A stretch of 64,000 nt of DNA from JADLGL01 sp963823045. Lineage in GTDB: Bacteria; Pseudomonadota; Alphaproteobacteria; Rhizobiales; Kaistiaceae. The notes beneath the pieces are model-generated. The model was not told the origin of the DNA, searched no databases, and was given only the letters and a program-made list of their open reading frames with translations. Made by a program: the position numbers and the translations under genes. The stretch's first letter is position 1, and the number at the start of each line of letters is the position of its first letter. The DNA lies in the NCBI GenBank assembly GCA_963823045.1, contig CAWGKA010000008.1, forward strand, positions 124,001 through 188,000, read 5' to 3'. This document shows, in pieces, positions 45,651-55,222 of this stretch.

Positions 45651-47492
45651 GTGGAAAGCATCGTCTTCAAGATCGCCTTGATCGGCGGCCTCGGCATCGG
45701 CGCGCAGTGGATCGCATGGCGCTTCCGCCTGCCGAGCGTCGTGCTTCTGGCGCTCGCCGGCATTCTCATCGGCCCAGTCACCGGCCTACTCGACCCGCAT
45801 GCCGACTTCGGCGATCTGTTCCAGCCGGCGATTGCCATCGCCGTCGCCATCATCCTGTTCGAGGGTGGGCTTACCCTCAATTTTCATGAAATCCGGCAGA
45901 CCTCGGTCGCCATCCGCCGAATGATTCTGGTTGGCGGGCCGCTCAGCTGGGCGCTCGGCACCGCGGCCGCTCACTATATCGCCGGCCTCCCCTGGGAAAC
46001 GGCGACGATCTTCGGCGGCATCCTCGTCGTTACCGGGCCGACTGTGATCATGCCGCTTCTCCGCAATGCGAGGCTGAAGCCGCGGGTCGCCTCGGTGCTG
46101 CGCTGGGAAGGCATCATCAACGATCCCATCGGCGCGCTCTTCGCCGTCTTTGCCTATGAGGTCTTCGTCGCCACGCATCAGCGCTCCGACAGCCTTCTCA
46201 TCCTTGAGTTGTTCGGCCTGGCTTTCAGTGCCGCCGCCATTGGCGTTGCCGTCGGCTTCGCGGTCGTCGAGGCGTTCCGGCGCGGATGGGTGCCGGAGTT
46301 CCTGAAGTCGCCGCTCCTGCTGGCGACCGTGCTTCTGAGTTACGAGGCGGCCAACAGTTTCCTCGACGAAGGCGGTCTGCTCGCAGTCACCGCCATGGGC
46401 GTCGTCATCGGCAATTCCCGCCTGGCCAGCCTCGACGAGATCCGCCGCTTCAAGGAGTACATGACCGTTCTCCTCGTCTCGGCGGTGTTCATCCTGCTGA
46501 CGGCGACCATCACCGGGAGCACGCTGGCCCTCCTCGACTGGCGTTCCTTCGCCTTCCTCGCCGCCCTTCTCGTCATCGTCCGGCCGCTGACGGTGTTTCT
46601 CACCACCTTCGGCAGCGGATTGACGCTGAAGGAACGCACCTTCGTCGCTTGGATTGCGCCGCGCGGCGTAGTGGCCGTCGCCGTCGCCGGGCTCTTCGGC
46701 GCGAAGCTGACGGCGCAAGGCTTCGCCGGCGGCGAGGAGTTGGTCGCTCTCACCTTCCTCGTCGTCTTCGCAACCATCCTGATGCACGGCTTCAGCCTGC
46801 CCTTCGTCGCGCGCCGCCTCGATCTTGTTTCCGCCGAGAAACCGGGCGTCCTGTTCGTCGGCGCGTCGCCCTGGGCGACGGCGCTCGCCGGCAAGCTCGC
46901 GGAACTGGAAGTACCGGTGATGATCGCCGACGCGAGTTGGAACCGTCTCAGTCGCGCGCGCATGGCCGGGCTCCGGACCTATCGTGGCGACATCCTCTCC
47001 GAAGCGGCCGAGCATACGATCGACCTCAACGAATTCGACGCCATGCTCGCGGTCACCGACGACGATGCCTACAACGCGCTGGTCGTTGCCGATTTCGGCC
47101 CCGAACTCGGCCGTTCGAAGGTCCTGACGCTGAAGCCGAACCAGGAAAGCAAGGGCGGTGGCTACACGCCGGCCTTCCGCGGCGAGGCCATCTTCGACGA
47201 CATCGGCTTCTGGGAGATCGTCGATCGCGCGCGTGTCGGCTGGACCTTCGTTGCCCCGAAGATCGGCGAAGAACGCGGCCTGGAGGAGATCATCGCCGGC
47301 CATGGCGGCGATTTCATCCCCGTCATGTTGCGACGACAGAGCGGCCGCATTTCCTTCTTCACCGACGCCAACAAGCCGAGCGGCGAGCCTGGCGACGTCG
47401 TGGTCGGATTCGGCAAGGCGACGCCCAGCCCGACCGAGCGCGAGCACGGACATGCCGATACTGCTCAGTCCGGGGCCGAGCCGACGCAATGA
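45651..47492 (+). CDS. CPA1-family cation/proton antiporter with TrkA-N domain
   Basis: 613 residues. The first 390 hold about twelve membrane helices with GGLTLNFHEIRQ, TGPTVIMPLLRNARLKP and NDPIGALFAVFAYEV (the ND ion-binding motif). A cytoplasmic Rossmann domain follows (VLFVGASPWATALAGKLAEL to ALVVADFGPELGRSKVLTL) like RCK/TrkA-N, which binds nucleotide and gates transport. Exchange of Na+ or K+ for H+ is expected. GTG start with AAGGGGCG upstream. Its stop overlaps prmA by 4 bp (ATGA). Confidence 0.9.
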   Translation: MESIVFKIALIGGLGIGAQWIAWRFRLPSVVLLALAGILIGPVTGLLDPHADFGDLFQPAIAIAVAIILFEGGLTLNFHEIRQTSVAIRRMILVGGPLSWALGTAAAHYIAGLPWETATIFGGILVVTGPTVIMPLLRNARLKPRVASVLRWEGIINDPIGALFAVFAYEVFVATHQRSDSLLILELFGLAFSAAAIGVAVGFAVVEAFRRGWVPEFLKSPLLLATVLLSYEAANSFLDEGGLLAVTAMGVVIGNSRLASLDEIRRFKEYMTVLLVSAVFILLTATITGSTLALLDWRSFAFLAALLVIVRPLTVFLTTFGSGLTLKERTFVAWIAPRGVVAVAVAGLFGAKLTAQGFAGGEELVALTFLVVFATILMHGFSLPFVARRLDLVSAEKPGVLFVGASPWATALAGKLAELEVPVMIADASWNRLSRARMAGLRTYRGDILSEAAEHTIDLNEFDAMLAVTDDDAYNALVVADFGPELGRSKVLTLKPNQESKGGGYTPAFRGEAIFDDIGFWEIVDRARVGWTFVAPKIGEERGLEEIIAGHGGDFIPVMLRRQSGRISFFTDANKPSGEPGDVVVGFGKATPSPTEREHGHADTAQSGAEPTQ

Positions 47493-48346
47493 CGGTAACC
47501 GCCAGTTGGGTCCTTGCCGAGGCAGAGGCCCTGGCATTGACAGATGCGCTCCCCGACGCCGAGACGCTTGCCGCCGACATGACGGAAGCGAGCGACGGCC
47601 TTTGGACCGTCATCGCCTATTTCGAGACGGCGCCGGACCCGGCGGGCCTGAAGCGCATTGCCCGCAGCGCTCTCGGCCGCGAGGTCAAGCCAACCATCAC
47701 CGACCTGCCGGACGAAGACTGGGTAACAAAGAGCCTGCGCGCGCTCGCCCCCGTCCGCGCCGGCCGGTACCTCGTCCATGGCGCGCATGATCGCGGCACG
47801 CGCCAGGCGAACGACCTTGCCATCGAGATCGAAGCCAACCAGGCCTTCGGCACCGGTCACCATGGCACCACCGCCGGCTGCCTCGCCGCCTTCTCCGACC
47901 TCGCCAAGCGGCGTACCTTCCGCAAGGCGCTCGATCTCGGCACCGGCTCCGGCGTGCTCGCCATCGCAATTGCCAAGACCTGGCGTATCCCGGTCGTGGC
48001 CACCGACATCGATCCGGTCGCCCTCACCATCGCCGCCGAAAACATGCATCTCAACGGCGTCGCCCGCTATGTGCGTACCGCCGTCGCAGACGGTCTTGGC
48101 CATCCGCTCATTCGCCAATCGGCGCCATATGATCTGGTCGTTGCGAATATCCTCGCAGGGCCGCTGGCGAAGCTCGCCGGCAGCATCGCTTCCGCGATGT
48201 CGGTCGGCGGCATTGCCGTGCTTTCGGGCCTATTGCCAACGCAGCAGCGCTGGATCGCGGCCGCCTATCGCGCCCGCGGTCTCATCGTTCGCCGCGCCGC
48301 CATCCGCGACGGTTGGCTCGTGCTTGTGCTGGAGCGCGTTCGGTGA
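47489..48346 (+). CDS. prmA: Ribosomal protein L11 methyltransferase
   Basis: 285 residues. The C-terminal SAM domain has KALDLGTGSGVLAIAIAKTW (motif I), TDIDPVAL and the catalytic-like DLVVANILAGPL. GTGHHGTTAGCLAAF just before it is a PrmA hallmark. The N-terminal domain recognises L11. ATG 47489 overlaps the antiporter stop; the frame stays open far upstream, but that is a shadow of the antiporter gene. Confidence 0.94.
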   Translation: MTVTASWVLAEAEALALTDALPDAETLAADMTEASDGLWTVIAYFETAPDPAGLKRIARSALGREVKPTITDLPDEDWVTKSLRALAPVRAGRYLVHGAHDRGTRQANDLAIEIEANQAFGTGHHGTTAGCLAAFSDLAKRRTFRKALDLGTGSGVLAIAIAKTWRIPVVATDIDPVALTIAAENMHLNGVARYVRTAVADGLGHPLIRQSAPYDLVVANILAGPLAKLAGSIASAMSVGGIAVLSGLLPTQQRWIAAAYRARGLIVRRAAIRDGWLVLVLERVR

Positions 48347-48381
48347 TTGCCGCCAAACGCGCGCCAGCCTAAGAAGCCGCT

Positions 48382-50211
48382 ATGTTCCAGAATTTCGAAA
48401 CCCGCTCCTCGAAGGAAAAGAGCGCCGAGCGCGTCGTCGCGCTGCGCGCGCGCCTGCGCCAGGACGGCCTCACCGGCTACGTCGTTCCGCATGCCGACGA
48501 GCATCAGAGCGAATATCTTCCGGCCTCCGCTGAGCGCCTCGCCTGGCTCACCGGCTTCAGCGGATCGGCTGGCACCGCGATCGTTCTCGCCGATCACGCC
48601 ATTCTCTTCGTCGATGGCCGCTACACGCTGCAAGCGCCGCATGAGGTCGACGGCAATGTCTTTCACGTTGTCGACATCGCCGAAGCGGCGCCATCGAAAT
48701 GGCTGCGCCGCAATCTCAAGTCCGGCGCGCGCATCGGCTACGACCCGATGCTCTTCACCACGGCCGAAGTGAAGCGTCTCGATACTGCGTGCCAGGAAGC
48801 TGGCGGGGAACTCGTCGCCGTCACCGGCAACCTCATCGATGCGCTTTGGACCGACCGGCCCGCCCCACCGAGTGCGGCCGTCCGGCTGCACCCGATCGAA
48901 TTCGCCGGCCGCAGCACCGGAGACAAGCTTGCCGACATCAAGGCAATCCTCACCGAGGCAAAGGTCGATGCCGCGCTCCTGACGCAAGCGGACTCCATCG
49001 CCTGGACGTTCAACATTCGCGGTCACGACGTTGCGCACAATCCGGCGCCCCTCGCCTTCGCCCTTATCCACGCCGACGCCAAGCCAACGCTCTATGTCGA
49101 CGGGCGGAAACTCAGTAACTCGGTCCGCGATGCGCTAAGCGACGACGCCGACATCGCCGAACCCTCGCGCCTCGATGACGACCTCCGCCGCTTGGCAAAA
49201 ACCGCGGCGCGCATCCAGATCGATCCGTCCTCATCCTCCGCTGAATTCGCCACCGTCGTCGCAGGCGAAGGCGGCAAGGTGGTCGAGACCGACGACCCCG
49301 TCACTTTGCTCAAGGCGCGCAAGAACGCCGCCGAGCTTGCCGGCGCACGCCGCGCCCATATCCGCGACGGCGTCGCGATGACCCGCTTCCTCGCCTGGCT
49401 CGATCGCGAGTCCCCGGCGCGTGATCTCGACGAGATCGCATGCGTCGAAGCGCTGGAGAACTTCCGTGCTGCGGCTGCGCGCGCCGACGGCACCGAGCTT
49501 GTCGACATCTCTTTCGACACCATCGCCGGCGCCGGACCGAACGGCGCGATTGTACACTACCGCGTCACGCGCGACACCAACCGCGTGCTCGACCGCAATT
49601 CGCTCTTCCTCATCAACTCCGGCGCGCAATATCCCGACGGCACGACGGACATCACCCGCACAGTGGCGATTGGCACACCGAGCGATGAAATGCGTTCACG
49701 CTTCACGCTAGTGCTCAAGGGACACATCGCCGTCTCCGCCGCGCGCTTTCCCGTCGGCACCAACGGAACGCAGCTCGACACGCTCGCGCGCATGGCGCTG
49801 TGGCAGGCCGGCCTCGACTACGATCACGGCACCGGACACGGCGTCGGCTCGTTCCTGTCGGTGCATGAAGGGCCGGCGCGGATTTCCAAGACCGGCACCG
49901 TCGCGCTCGAGCCGGGCATGATCCTTTCCAACGAGCCTGGCTACTACAAGCCCGGCGCCTATGGCATCCGCATCGAGAACCTTGTCGTCGTCACCGAGCC
50001 TGAGAAGGTTGAAGGCGGCGAGCGGCCCATGCTCGGCTTCGAGACGCTGACACTCGCGCCGATCGACCGCCGACTTGTCGACATATCGTTGCTCTCGCCC
50101 GCCGAGCGCGACTGGCTAAACGCTTATCATGTACGCATACGCGACGTGGTCGGGCCGAAGCTCGCAGACGGCGACCGCGCCTGGCTGGAAGCGGCAACCG
50201 CGCTTCTCTAG
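48382..50211 (+). CDS. pepP: Xaa-Pro aminopeptidase (M24B)
   Basis: 609 residues, the long three-domain type. Two creatinase-like N-terminal domains are followed by the pita-bread catalytic domain (from about residue 310). The metal ligands are visible: Asp in INSGAQYPDGTTDITRTV (two), His in GHGVGSFLSVHEGPA, Glu in LSNEPGYYKPG and Glu in IRIENLVVV. It releases N-terminal residues that precede proline. It is 36 bp after prmA and probably in the same operon. Confidence 0.95.
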   Translation: MFQNFETRSSKEKSAERVVALRARLRQDGLTGYVVPHADEHQSEYLPASAERLAWLTGFSGSAGTAIVLADHAILFVDGRYTLQAPHEVDGNVFHVVDIAEAAPSKWLRRNLKSGARIGYDPMLFTTAEVKRLDTACQEAGGELVAVTGNLIDALWTDRPAPPSAAVRLHPIEFAGRSTGDKLADIKAILTEAKVDAALLTQADSIAWTFNIRGHDVAHNPAPLAFALIHADAKPTLYVDGRKLSNSVRDALSDDADIAEPSRLDDDLRRLAKTAARIQIDPSSSSAEFATVVAGEGGKVVETDDPVTLLKARKNAAELAGARRAHIRDGVAMTRFLAWLDRESPARDLDEIACVEALENFRAAAARADGTELVDISFDTIAGAGPNGAIVHYRVTRDTNRVLDRNSLFLINSGAQYPDGTTDITRTVAIGTPSDEMRSRFTLVLKGHIAVSAARFPVGTNGTQLDTLARMALWQAGLDYDHGTGHGVGSFLSVHEGPARISKTGTVALEPGMILSNEPGYYKPGAYGIRIENLVVVTEPEKVEGGERPMLGFETLTLAPIDRRLVDISLLSPAERDWLNAYHVRIRDVVGPKLADGDRAWLEAATALL

Positions 50212-50222
50212 GGCGAAACCAA

Positions 50223-50531
50223 ATGCTTCTGGAAATTGCCGCCTATTTCATCGCGATCAACGCGATCGCCTTCCTGCTGTTTGCCGCCGACAAGAGGCGT
50301 GCCCGCAACGGCGCGTGGCGGATATCGGAATCGACGCTGCTGACGACGGCGGCCATCGGCGGCTCAATTGGAGCGTTGGTCGCCTCATCGGTCCTGCGTC
50401 ACAAGACGAGGAAGGAGCCGTTCAGGACGCGCCTTCGGCTGATCGTTGTGTTGCAGGCGCTCGCCTTGATCGCGCTTCTTGTCCCTCAGGTCCGCGACTT
50501 CGCGGGACAGTTGGTCTCGTCCCTCGGATAG
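50223..50531 (+). CDS. DUF1294 small membrane protein
   Basis: 102 residues with three membrane helices (about 4-20, 40-58 and 80-97). DKRRARNGAWRISESTLL, GGSIGA and RHKTRKEPFR are the DUF1294 signature. Function unknown. Only 11 bp after pepP, so it is likely the end of the prmA-pepP transcript. Confidence 0.88.
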   Translation: MLLEIAAYFIAINAIAFLLFAADKRRARNGAWRISESTLLTTAAIGGSIGALVASSVLRHKTRKEPFRTRLRLIVVLQALALIALLVPQVRDFAGQLVSSLG

Positions 50532-50550
50532 CGGCGAGAGCGCCCGTCGC

Positions 50551-50802
50551 CTAGCGACGCATCTGGCGCTCGATCTCCGCCTCGGAGATCGGCTTGTTGA
50601 AGTATGTGTTCCAGCCGTGGAACGCCAAGCCGACGCCCCAGGGGATCATCACCCACATCGGCCAGAAGCCCGTCCGATCGCCCATTGCCCAGATCGCGAT
50701 CATCATCGCGTTGATGATGACGTAGGTCCCGAGATGCATCTTGAAGTCGCGCTTCGCCTTCAGCTGTTTGATCGCGACCTTGCGCTGTTCTTGCTCGTCC
50801 AT
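50551..50802 (-). CDS. 2TM-domain protein, copy 1
   Basis: 83 residues: charged N-terminus (KQLKAKRDFKMHLGTYVIINAMMIAIWAM), two membrane helices and WGVGLAFHGWNTYFNKPISEAEIERQM at the end. This is the 2TM domain (PF13239), often fused to histidine kinases but here free-standing. It lies 15 bp after its paralogue. Confidence 0.85.
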   Translation of the reverse strand: MDEQEQRKVAIKQLKAKRDFKMHLGTYVIINAMMIAIWAMGDRTGFWPMWVMIPWGVGLAFHGWNTYFNKPISEAEIERQMRR

Positions 50803-50817
50803 CCCAGCCTCCTTGTT

Positions 50818-51093
50818 TCAGTCGGCGCTTCGGTTGGTGGCCTTGCTCATCTCCCGTTGGATCTCGGCCTCGGTGATCGGCTTGGTGAAGAAGGTCGTCC
50901 ACGCGTGGAGCACGAGCCCGACGCCCCAACCGCCGAGAACCCAGACCGGCCAGAAATAGCCCTGCCCGGTTATCGCCCAGATGCCGATCAGCATGGCGTT
51001 GATGACCACATAGGTCACCACATGCATTCTGAAATCACGCTTGTCCTTGAGACGCTTGATCGCGGCCTCGCGGACACTGTCCTGCTCGTCCAT
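50818..51093 (-). CDS. 2TM-domain protein, copy 2
   Basis: 91 residues from ATG 51093. Over 50% identical to the neighbouring copy (KRLKDKRDFRMHVVTYVVINAM and WGVGLVLHAWTTFFTKPITEAEIQREM), so the pair arose by tandem duplication. Function unknown; perhaps a small membrane sensor or interaction module. The same-strand frame extends upstream but without any start with a ribosome binding site. Confidence 0.85.
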   Translation of the reverse strand: MDEQDSVREAAIKRLKDKRDFRMHVVTYVVINAMLIGIWAITGQGYFWPVWVLGGWGVGLVLHAWTTFFTKPITEAEIQREMSKATNRSAD

Positions 51094-51258
51094 CTCACAC
51101 CTCGTTCTTGGAGTGCGGGCTCCGCCGCGTTCGAAATCGGCAGCAAACACGACCGGCACGGCCTCGCCTTGATACACGTCAACCATACCGACCGCATCGG
51201 GGATTGCCGCGATCCGGCTTTTGGTGTCCGATGGCGCGGAGAGAGAGGCTATTCGAAG

Positions 51259-51717
51259 ATGCGCAATCCCGTCTCCCGTTTGGCCGCGGTTCTGTTCGCC
51301 ATCGCCGCGTTCGCCGCGCCGCAACCCTCAATCGCCCAGTCGGGCCCAGTCGGTATTGGCTTCGCTCAGGCCGAGGAAGGCACCTGGTATTGCCGCGGCG
51401 ACAACACCGTCGCGACGCTCGATTGCGCCCGCGCAGCCTGCGTCGCCGGCGCGAGCGGTCAGGATTGCTATCGCACCGCCTGGTGCTATCCGGCGCAATG
51501 GGGCGGGCTGATGACTGTTTGGCTCGGTGAGTTCCATTCGACGCAGATCATCTGCGGTGCGCCAAGCCAGGAAGCACTGCAGCAGGCGATGGAAGCCTTC
51601 TGCACCGGCAACCCCTACGCCGTCAGCTGCGACCTCTTCCTCGTCATCGACCCCGACGGCGCCGAGACGGAAGTCGCTCTCAGCTTCACCGGCGGCGGTG
51701 CTGGCGTGGCGCCGTAG
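51259..51717 (+). CDS. Cys-rich secreted protein of unknown function
   Basis: 152 residues from ATG 51259. A signal peptide (RLAAVLFAIAAFAAPQPSIA, cleavage near residue 26) precedes a compact domain with eight Cys (WYCRG, LDCARAACVAG, DCYRTAWCYP, IICG, AFCTG and SCDLF), enough for four disulfides. No family was recognised with confidence; a small DUF4189-like beta fold is possible. Alone between the 2TM pair and the HEPN-like gene. Confidence 0.75.
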   Translation: MRNPVSRLAAVLFAIAAFAAPQPSIAQSGPVGIGFAQAEEGTWYCRGDNTVATLDCARAACVAGASGQDCYRTAWCYPAQWGGLMTVWLGEFHSTQIICGAPSQEALQQAMEAFCTGNPYAVSCDLFLVIDPDGAETEVALSFTGGGAGVAP

Positions 51718-51853
51718 AGCCGACTGACTTCGAATCCGTCACCTCTTCAGGCTTTGTTGTCTCTTACTCGCGCATTGGCCGCACATCAGGGCCGAACGGC
51801 ATTGACCGTAAGTGGTGCTGGCATATCTCCCCCGAGCGATCTATCCAAGGCGC

Positions 51854-52972
51854 ATGAACTCAGCCGACTACCTCGCGGAACTCAATACGCAGCTGGGCTA
51901 CCTATATGCGTTCTCGCGGCAAATAAACGAACTCGATTTCGCCGTCTCGTTAGGCGGTGAGTTCCGCGGTGCACAAGATGCTGGGTGGGCTACAACGATC
52001 ACTGCCGATGAGGTCTACGAAGAACTGGTTGCCCGCAGCGGCAGCATCTTTCAATCAGTCGCAGAACTTCGAATTGCACTGATGCTTTACTGCCAACTGG
52101 CGGAATCGGGAGGGGCGTACGAAACGCTGAAGAACTTGTTCGGCATCATCTCCCTCGACGAGTACGTGATGTGGCCGTTCAAGGAACTGGTGCACGTTCG
52201 AGGTACACCGCGTCGAGTAATTGGTCCGAACGCAAATGCCACGTTTCGATCGCTCGCGACATCTGCTTCCCGTGTGGGCCTCATTGGCCTGTCATCGCTG
52301 CTTGAGCAGACATTTCGAGACGACGTTAGAAACGCAGTCAGCCACGCGGACTACATAATCTGGAATGATGGCCTTCGCCTGCGAAACCGGAACGGTGGTT
52401 CCCCGACGAAGCTGCCATTCGACGAAGTGGGCAACTCCATCGAGATCGGGGTCGGATTCTTTCAGCTCTTTAGAGAATACAACGCCTTGTCCGCCCAGTC
52501 GTTCGATCCTCCAAAGACGATTGTGGGTCGGTTTAGCGCCAATCCTCCGATGTCATGGACGGTATCCTTTGATAGTTCGAGCGGCTTCTCGATTAGCGGA
52601 TCATCGCCAGGCCCAATCAAGGATCCCGGGCATGAGCATCAGGTCGAGATGAACAACCGCCTGGGCGGCAGGGTCCTTAGCGTTTTTACGAATGAGCCCG
52701 AAGAAGCGACCGCACCGCTCAATGATGAACTTGACGCCTTGGGATTTGCCCCGAACTGGACCTACTTGGAGGCTGGGTCATACGATGGTCTCCTGGGTAC
52801 AATCGAGGAGATGCAGCTCTGGGACGGTCGGCATGAGACGATCGCGTCTGGACGAAGAACGGTGATTGGGACCCCTTGGGGCTTCTGGCAACTATCGGAT
52901 CATAGCGCGTCCATAAAAGAGCGGTTGCCGGCGCCGCTAGTTGAACTCTGTCCGCCTGACGGCAATGCCTGA
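51854..52972 (+). CDS. HEPN-like protein of unknown function
   Basis: 372 residues from ATG 51854. The N-terminal half is helical and contains TFRDDVRNAVSHADYIIW (about 153-170), where R159 and H164 form the RxxxxH motif of HEPN ribonuclease domains. The C-terminal half is beta-rich with WTVSFDSSSGFSISGSS and WDGRHETI and matches nothing known to me. By eye its codons use more A and T than those of neighbours (frequent AAA, AGA, ATA), suggesting a different origin. No toxin, antitoxin or restriction gene is adjacent; it ends 2 bp before the ligA stop on the opposite strand. HEPN RNases often serve defence, but this is only suggestive. Confidence 0.6.
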   Translation: MNSADYLAELNTQLGYLYAFSRQINELDFAVSLGGEFRGAQDAGWATTITADEVYEELVARSGSIFQSVAELRIALMLYCQLAESGGAYETLKNLFGIISLDEYVMWPFKELVHVRGTPRRVIGPNANATFRSLATSASRVGLIGLSSLLEQTFRDDVRNAVSHADYIIWNDGLRLRNRNGGSPTKLPFDEVGNSIEIGVGFFQLFREYNALSAQSFDPPKTIVGRFSANPPMSWTVSFDSSSGFSISGSSPGPIKDPGHEHQVEMNNRLGGRVLSVFTNEPEEATAPLNDELDALGFAPNWTYLEAGSYDGLLGTIEEMQLWDGRHETIASGRRTVIGTPWGFWQLSDHSASIKERLPAPLVELCPPDGNA

Positions 52973-52974
52973 CC

Positions 52975-55116
52975 TCACCCTCCGATCAGATCGAACCAGC
53001 CGTCCTCGTCGATGACTTCGACGCCGAGTTCCTTCGCCTTCTTCTCCTTCGAGCCGGCGCCGGGTCCGGCGACGACGATATCGGTCTTCTTGGACACCGA
53101 GCCGGACACCTTGGCGCCGAGGCGTTCGGCCATCGCCTTCGCTTCGTCGCGCGTCATCCGTTCCAGCGTTCCGGTGAACACCACCGTCTTGCCGGCGACC
53201 GGCGACCCTTCCGCTTGCACGCCTTCGTCGGCGAGCGGCGTGATCTCGCTCGAGCAGCGCCTTCAACGCGTCGATGTTGTGCGGCTCGGCGAAGAAGTCG
53301 ACCACCGCGGTCGCGACCACGACGCCGATGCCGTCGATCGAGTCGAGTTCGTGCCAGGCGTCGCTGTCGCGGTCGGCGGCCGCGCGCATGGCCGTCTCGA
53401 ACGCCTGCCCAATTGCCATAGCTCCGCGCCAGCACCTTCGCCGTCGTCTCGCCGACATGGCGGATGCCGAGCGCATAGATCAGCCGATGCAGCGCGATCT
53501 CGCGCCGCGCATCGATCGCGGCGAGCAGCTTCGACACCGACTGCTCGCCATAGCCCTCACGCTCGACGAGATCGCCGCGCTGATCCTTGAGGCGGAAGAT
53601 GTCGGCCGGCTGCTTGATCAGGCCTTCTTCGTGAAACGCGGTGATCTGCTTGTCGCCGAGGCCCTCGATGTCGAAGGCGAGGCGCGAAACGAAATGGCGG
53701 AGCTTCTCGACAACCTGCGCGTCGCAGATGAGCCCGCCGGTGCAGCGCCGCACCGAATCCATGCGCCCGGTCTCGGGATGCACCTCGCGCACCGCGTGGC
53801 TGCCGCAGACCGGACACACCGTCGGAAACGCATACGGCTTTGCATCGGGCGACCGCGCCGAGAGATCGACGTCGACGATCTGCGGGATGACGTCCCCTGC
53901 CCGCTGCACCGTCACCGTATCGCCGATGCGGATATCCCTGCCGTTGCGGATCGGCTCACCGTCATTGCCGATGCCCTTGATGTAGTCTTCGTTGTGCAGC
54001 GTCGCGTTCTGCACGACGACGCCGCCGACGGTCACCGGCTCAAGCCGCGCCACCGGCGTCAGCGCGCCGGTGCGCCCGACCTGGATATCGATGCCGTTGA
54101 GAACCGTCTGCACCTGCTCGGCCGGAAACTTGTGGGCGATCGCCCAGCGCGGACTGCGCGAGACGAAGCCAAGCCGCTCCTGCAGATCGAGACGGTCGAC
54201 CTTGTAGACGACGCCGTCGATGTCATAGGCGAGCTTGGCGCGGTCGGCGGCAATGCCGCGATAGAAGTCGAGCGCGTCACCGATCGTCTTGCAGTGCCGC
54301 ATGCGCTCTTGCACCGGCAAGCCCCATTCGGCGAACGCCGCTTCCACACCGCTTTGCGTATCGGCCGGCATTTCGGACATCTCGCCCCAGGCATAGGCGA
54401 AGAAGCGGAGCGGCCGTGACGCCGTCACCGACGGATCGATCTGGCGCAGCGAACCGGCGGCGAAGTTGCGTGGATTGGCGTAGGTGCGTTTGCCCGCTTC
54501 GGCGAAGCCCTCATTGAGCTTCACGAAATCCGCCTTGTTGAGGAACACCTCGCCGCGCACCTCGACAACGTCCGGCGCATCCTTCGGCAGCGCGTCGGGA
54601 ATGTCGCCGATCGTCCTGGCGTTGGTGGTGACATTCTCGCCTTCATAGCCATCGCCGCGCGTCGCGGCCGAAACGAGCTTCCGATGCTCGTAGCGCAACG
54701 ACAGAGACAGCCCGTCGATCTTCGGTTCGGCGACGACGTCCACCTCCGCCGTGTCATTCATGCCCAGGAAGCGGCGCACGCGTTTCAGGAACTCGACGAC
54801 GTCTTCATCGGCAAACGCGTTGTCGAGCGACAGCATCGGCACTTTGTGCGTGATCTTGGCGAAGCCGCTCGCCGGCAAAGCGCCGACGCGCTTGCTCGGC
54901 GAGTTCGGCGCGGATGAGATCGGGGAAGCGCTGTTCGATCGCCTGGTTGCGCCGGCGCAGGGCGTCATACTCGGCGTCGGAAACCGCCGGTGCGTCTTCG
55001 AGATAGTAGCGCTTGTCGTGCTCGGCGATCTCGCGCGCCAGCCGTTCGAGCTCGGCCGCCGCTTCGTCGGAACTCAGCGCCTCAACCGGTTTCTCGAAGA
55101 CACGTTCGTCTGCCAT
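52975..55116 (-). CDS. ligA: NAD-dependent DNA ligase, three frameshifts
   Basis: Seals nicks in replication and repair using NAD. From ATG 55116 the repaired protein of about 712 residues has the Ia domain (YYLEDAPAVSDAEYDALRRR), the adenylated Lys in VVAEPKIDGLSLSLRYEH, the OB fold (VGRTGALTPVARLEPV), the four-Cys zinc finger (CPVCGSH ... CTGGLICDAQ), helix-hairpin-helix repeats (IYALGIRHVGETTAKVLA and LDSIDGIGVVVATAV) and a BRCT domain (GKTVVFTGTLERMTRDEAK). Extra bases near 54900, in GGG at 53408-53410 and near 53251 break the frame. Every break is repaired by removing one base, so the true gene is probably intact. Confidence 0.93.
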
Positions 55117-55143
55117 CGTCACTACGTTACTTGCCGGCTCGTC

Positions 55144-55210
55144 ACCACCGGGCTTGCCCCGGTGGTCCACAATGCGCCGCACAATGAATTGCCGGATCAA
55201 GTCCGGCAAT
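55144..55210. repeat. Dispersed hairpin repeats, copies 2 and 3
   Basis: Two stem-loops in the gap after ligA: ACCACCGGG/CCCGGTGGT around CTTGC (55144-55166) and ATTGCCGGA/TCCGGCAAT around TCAAG (55188-55210). The second matches the element at 28016-28038 in arm length and core. Probably a short intergenic repeat family. Confidence 0.7.
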
Positions 55211-55222
55211 GACGAAGAAGGA

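Noticed and set aside
46286..48346. Long plus-strand frame running through the antiporter gene into prmA
   Set aside because: Only the last 285 codons are PrmA; the upstream part is out of frame with the antiporter and meaningless.
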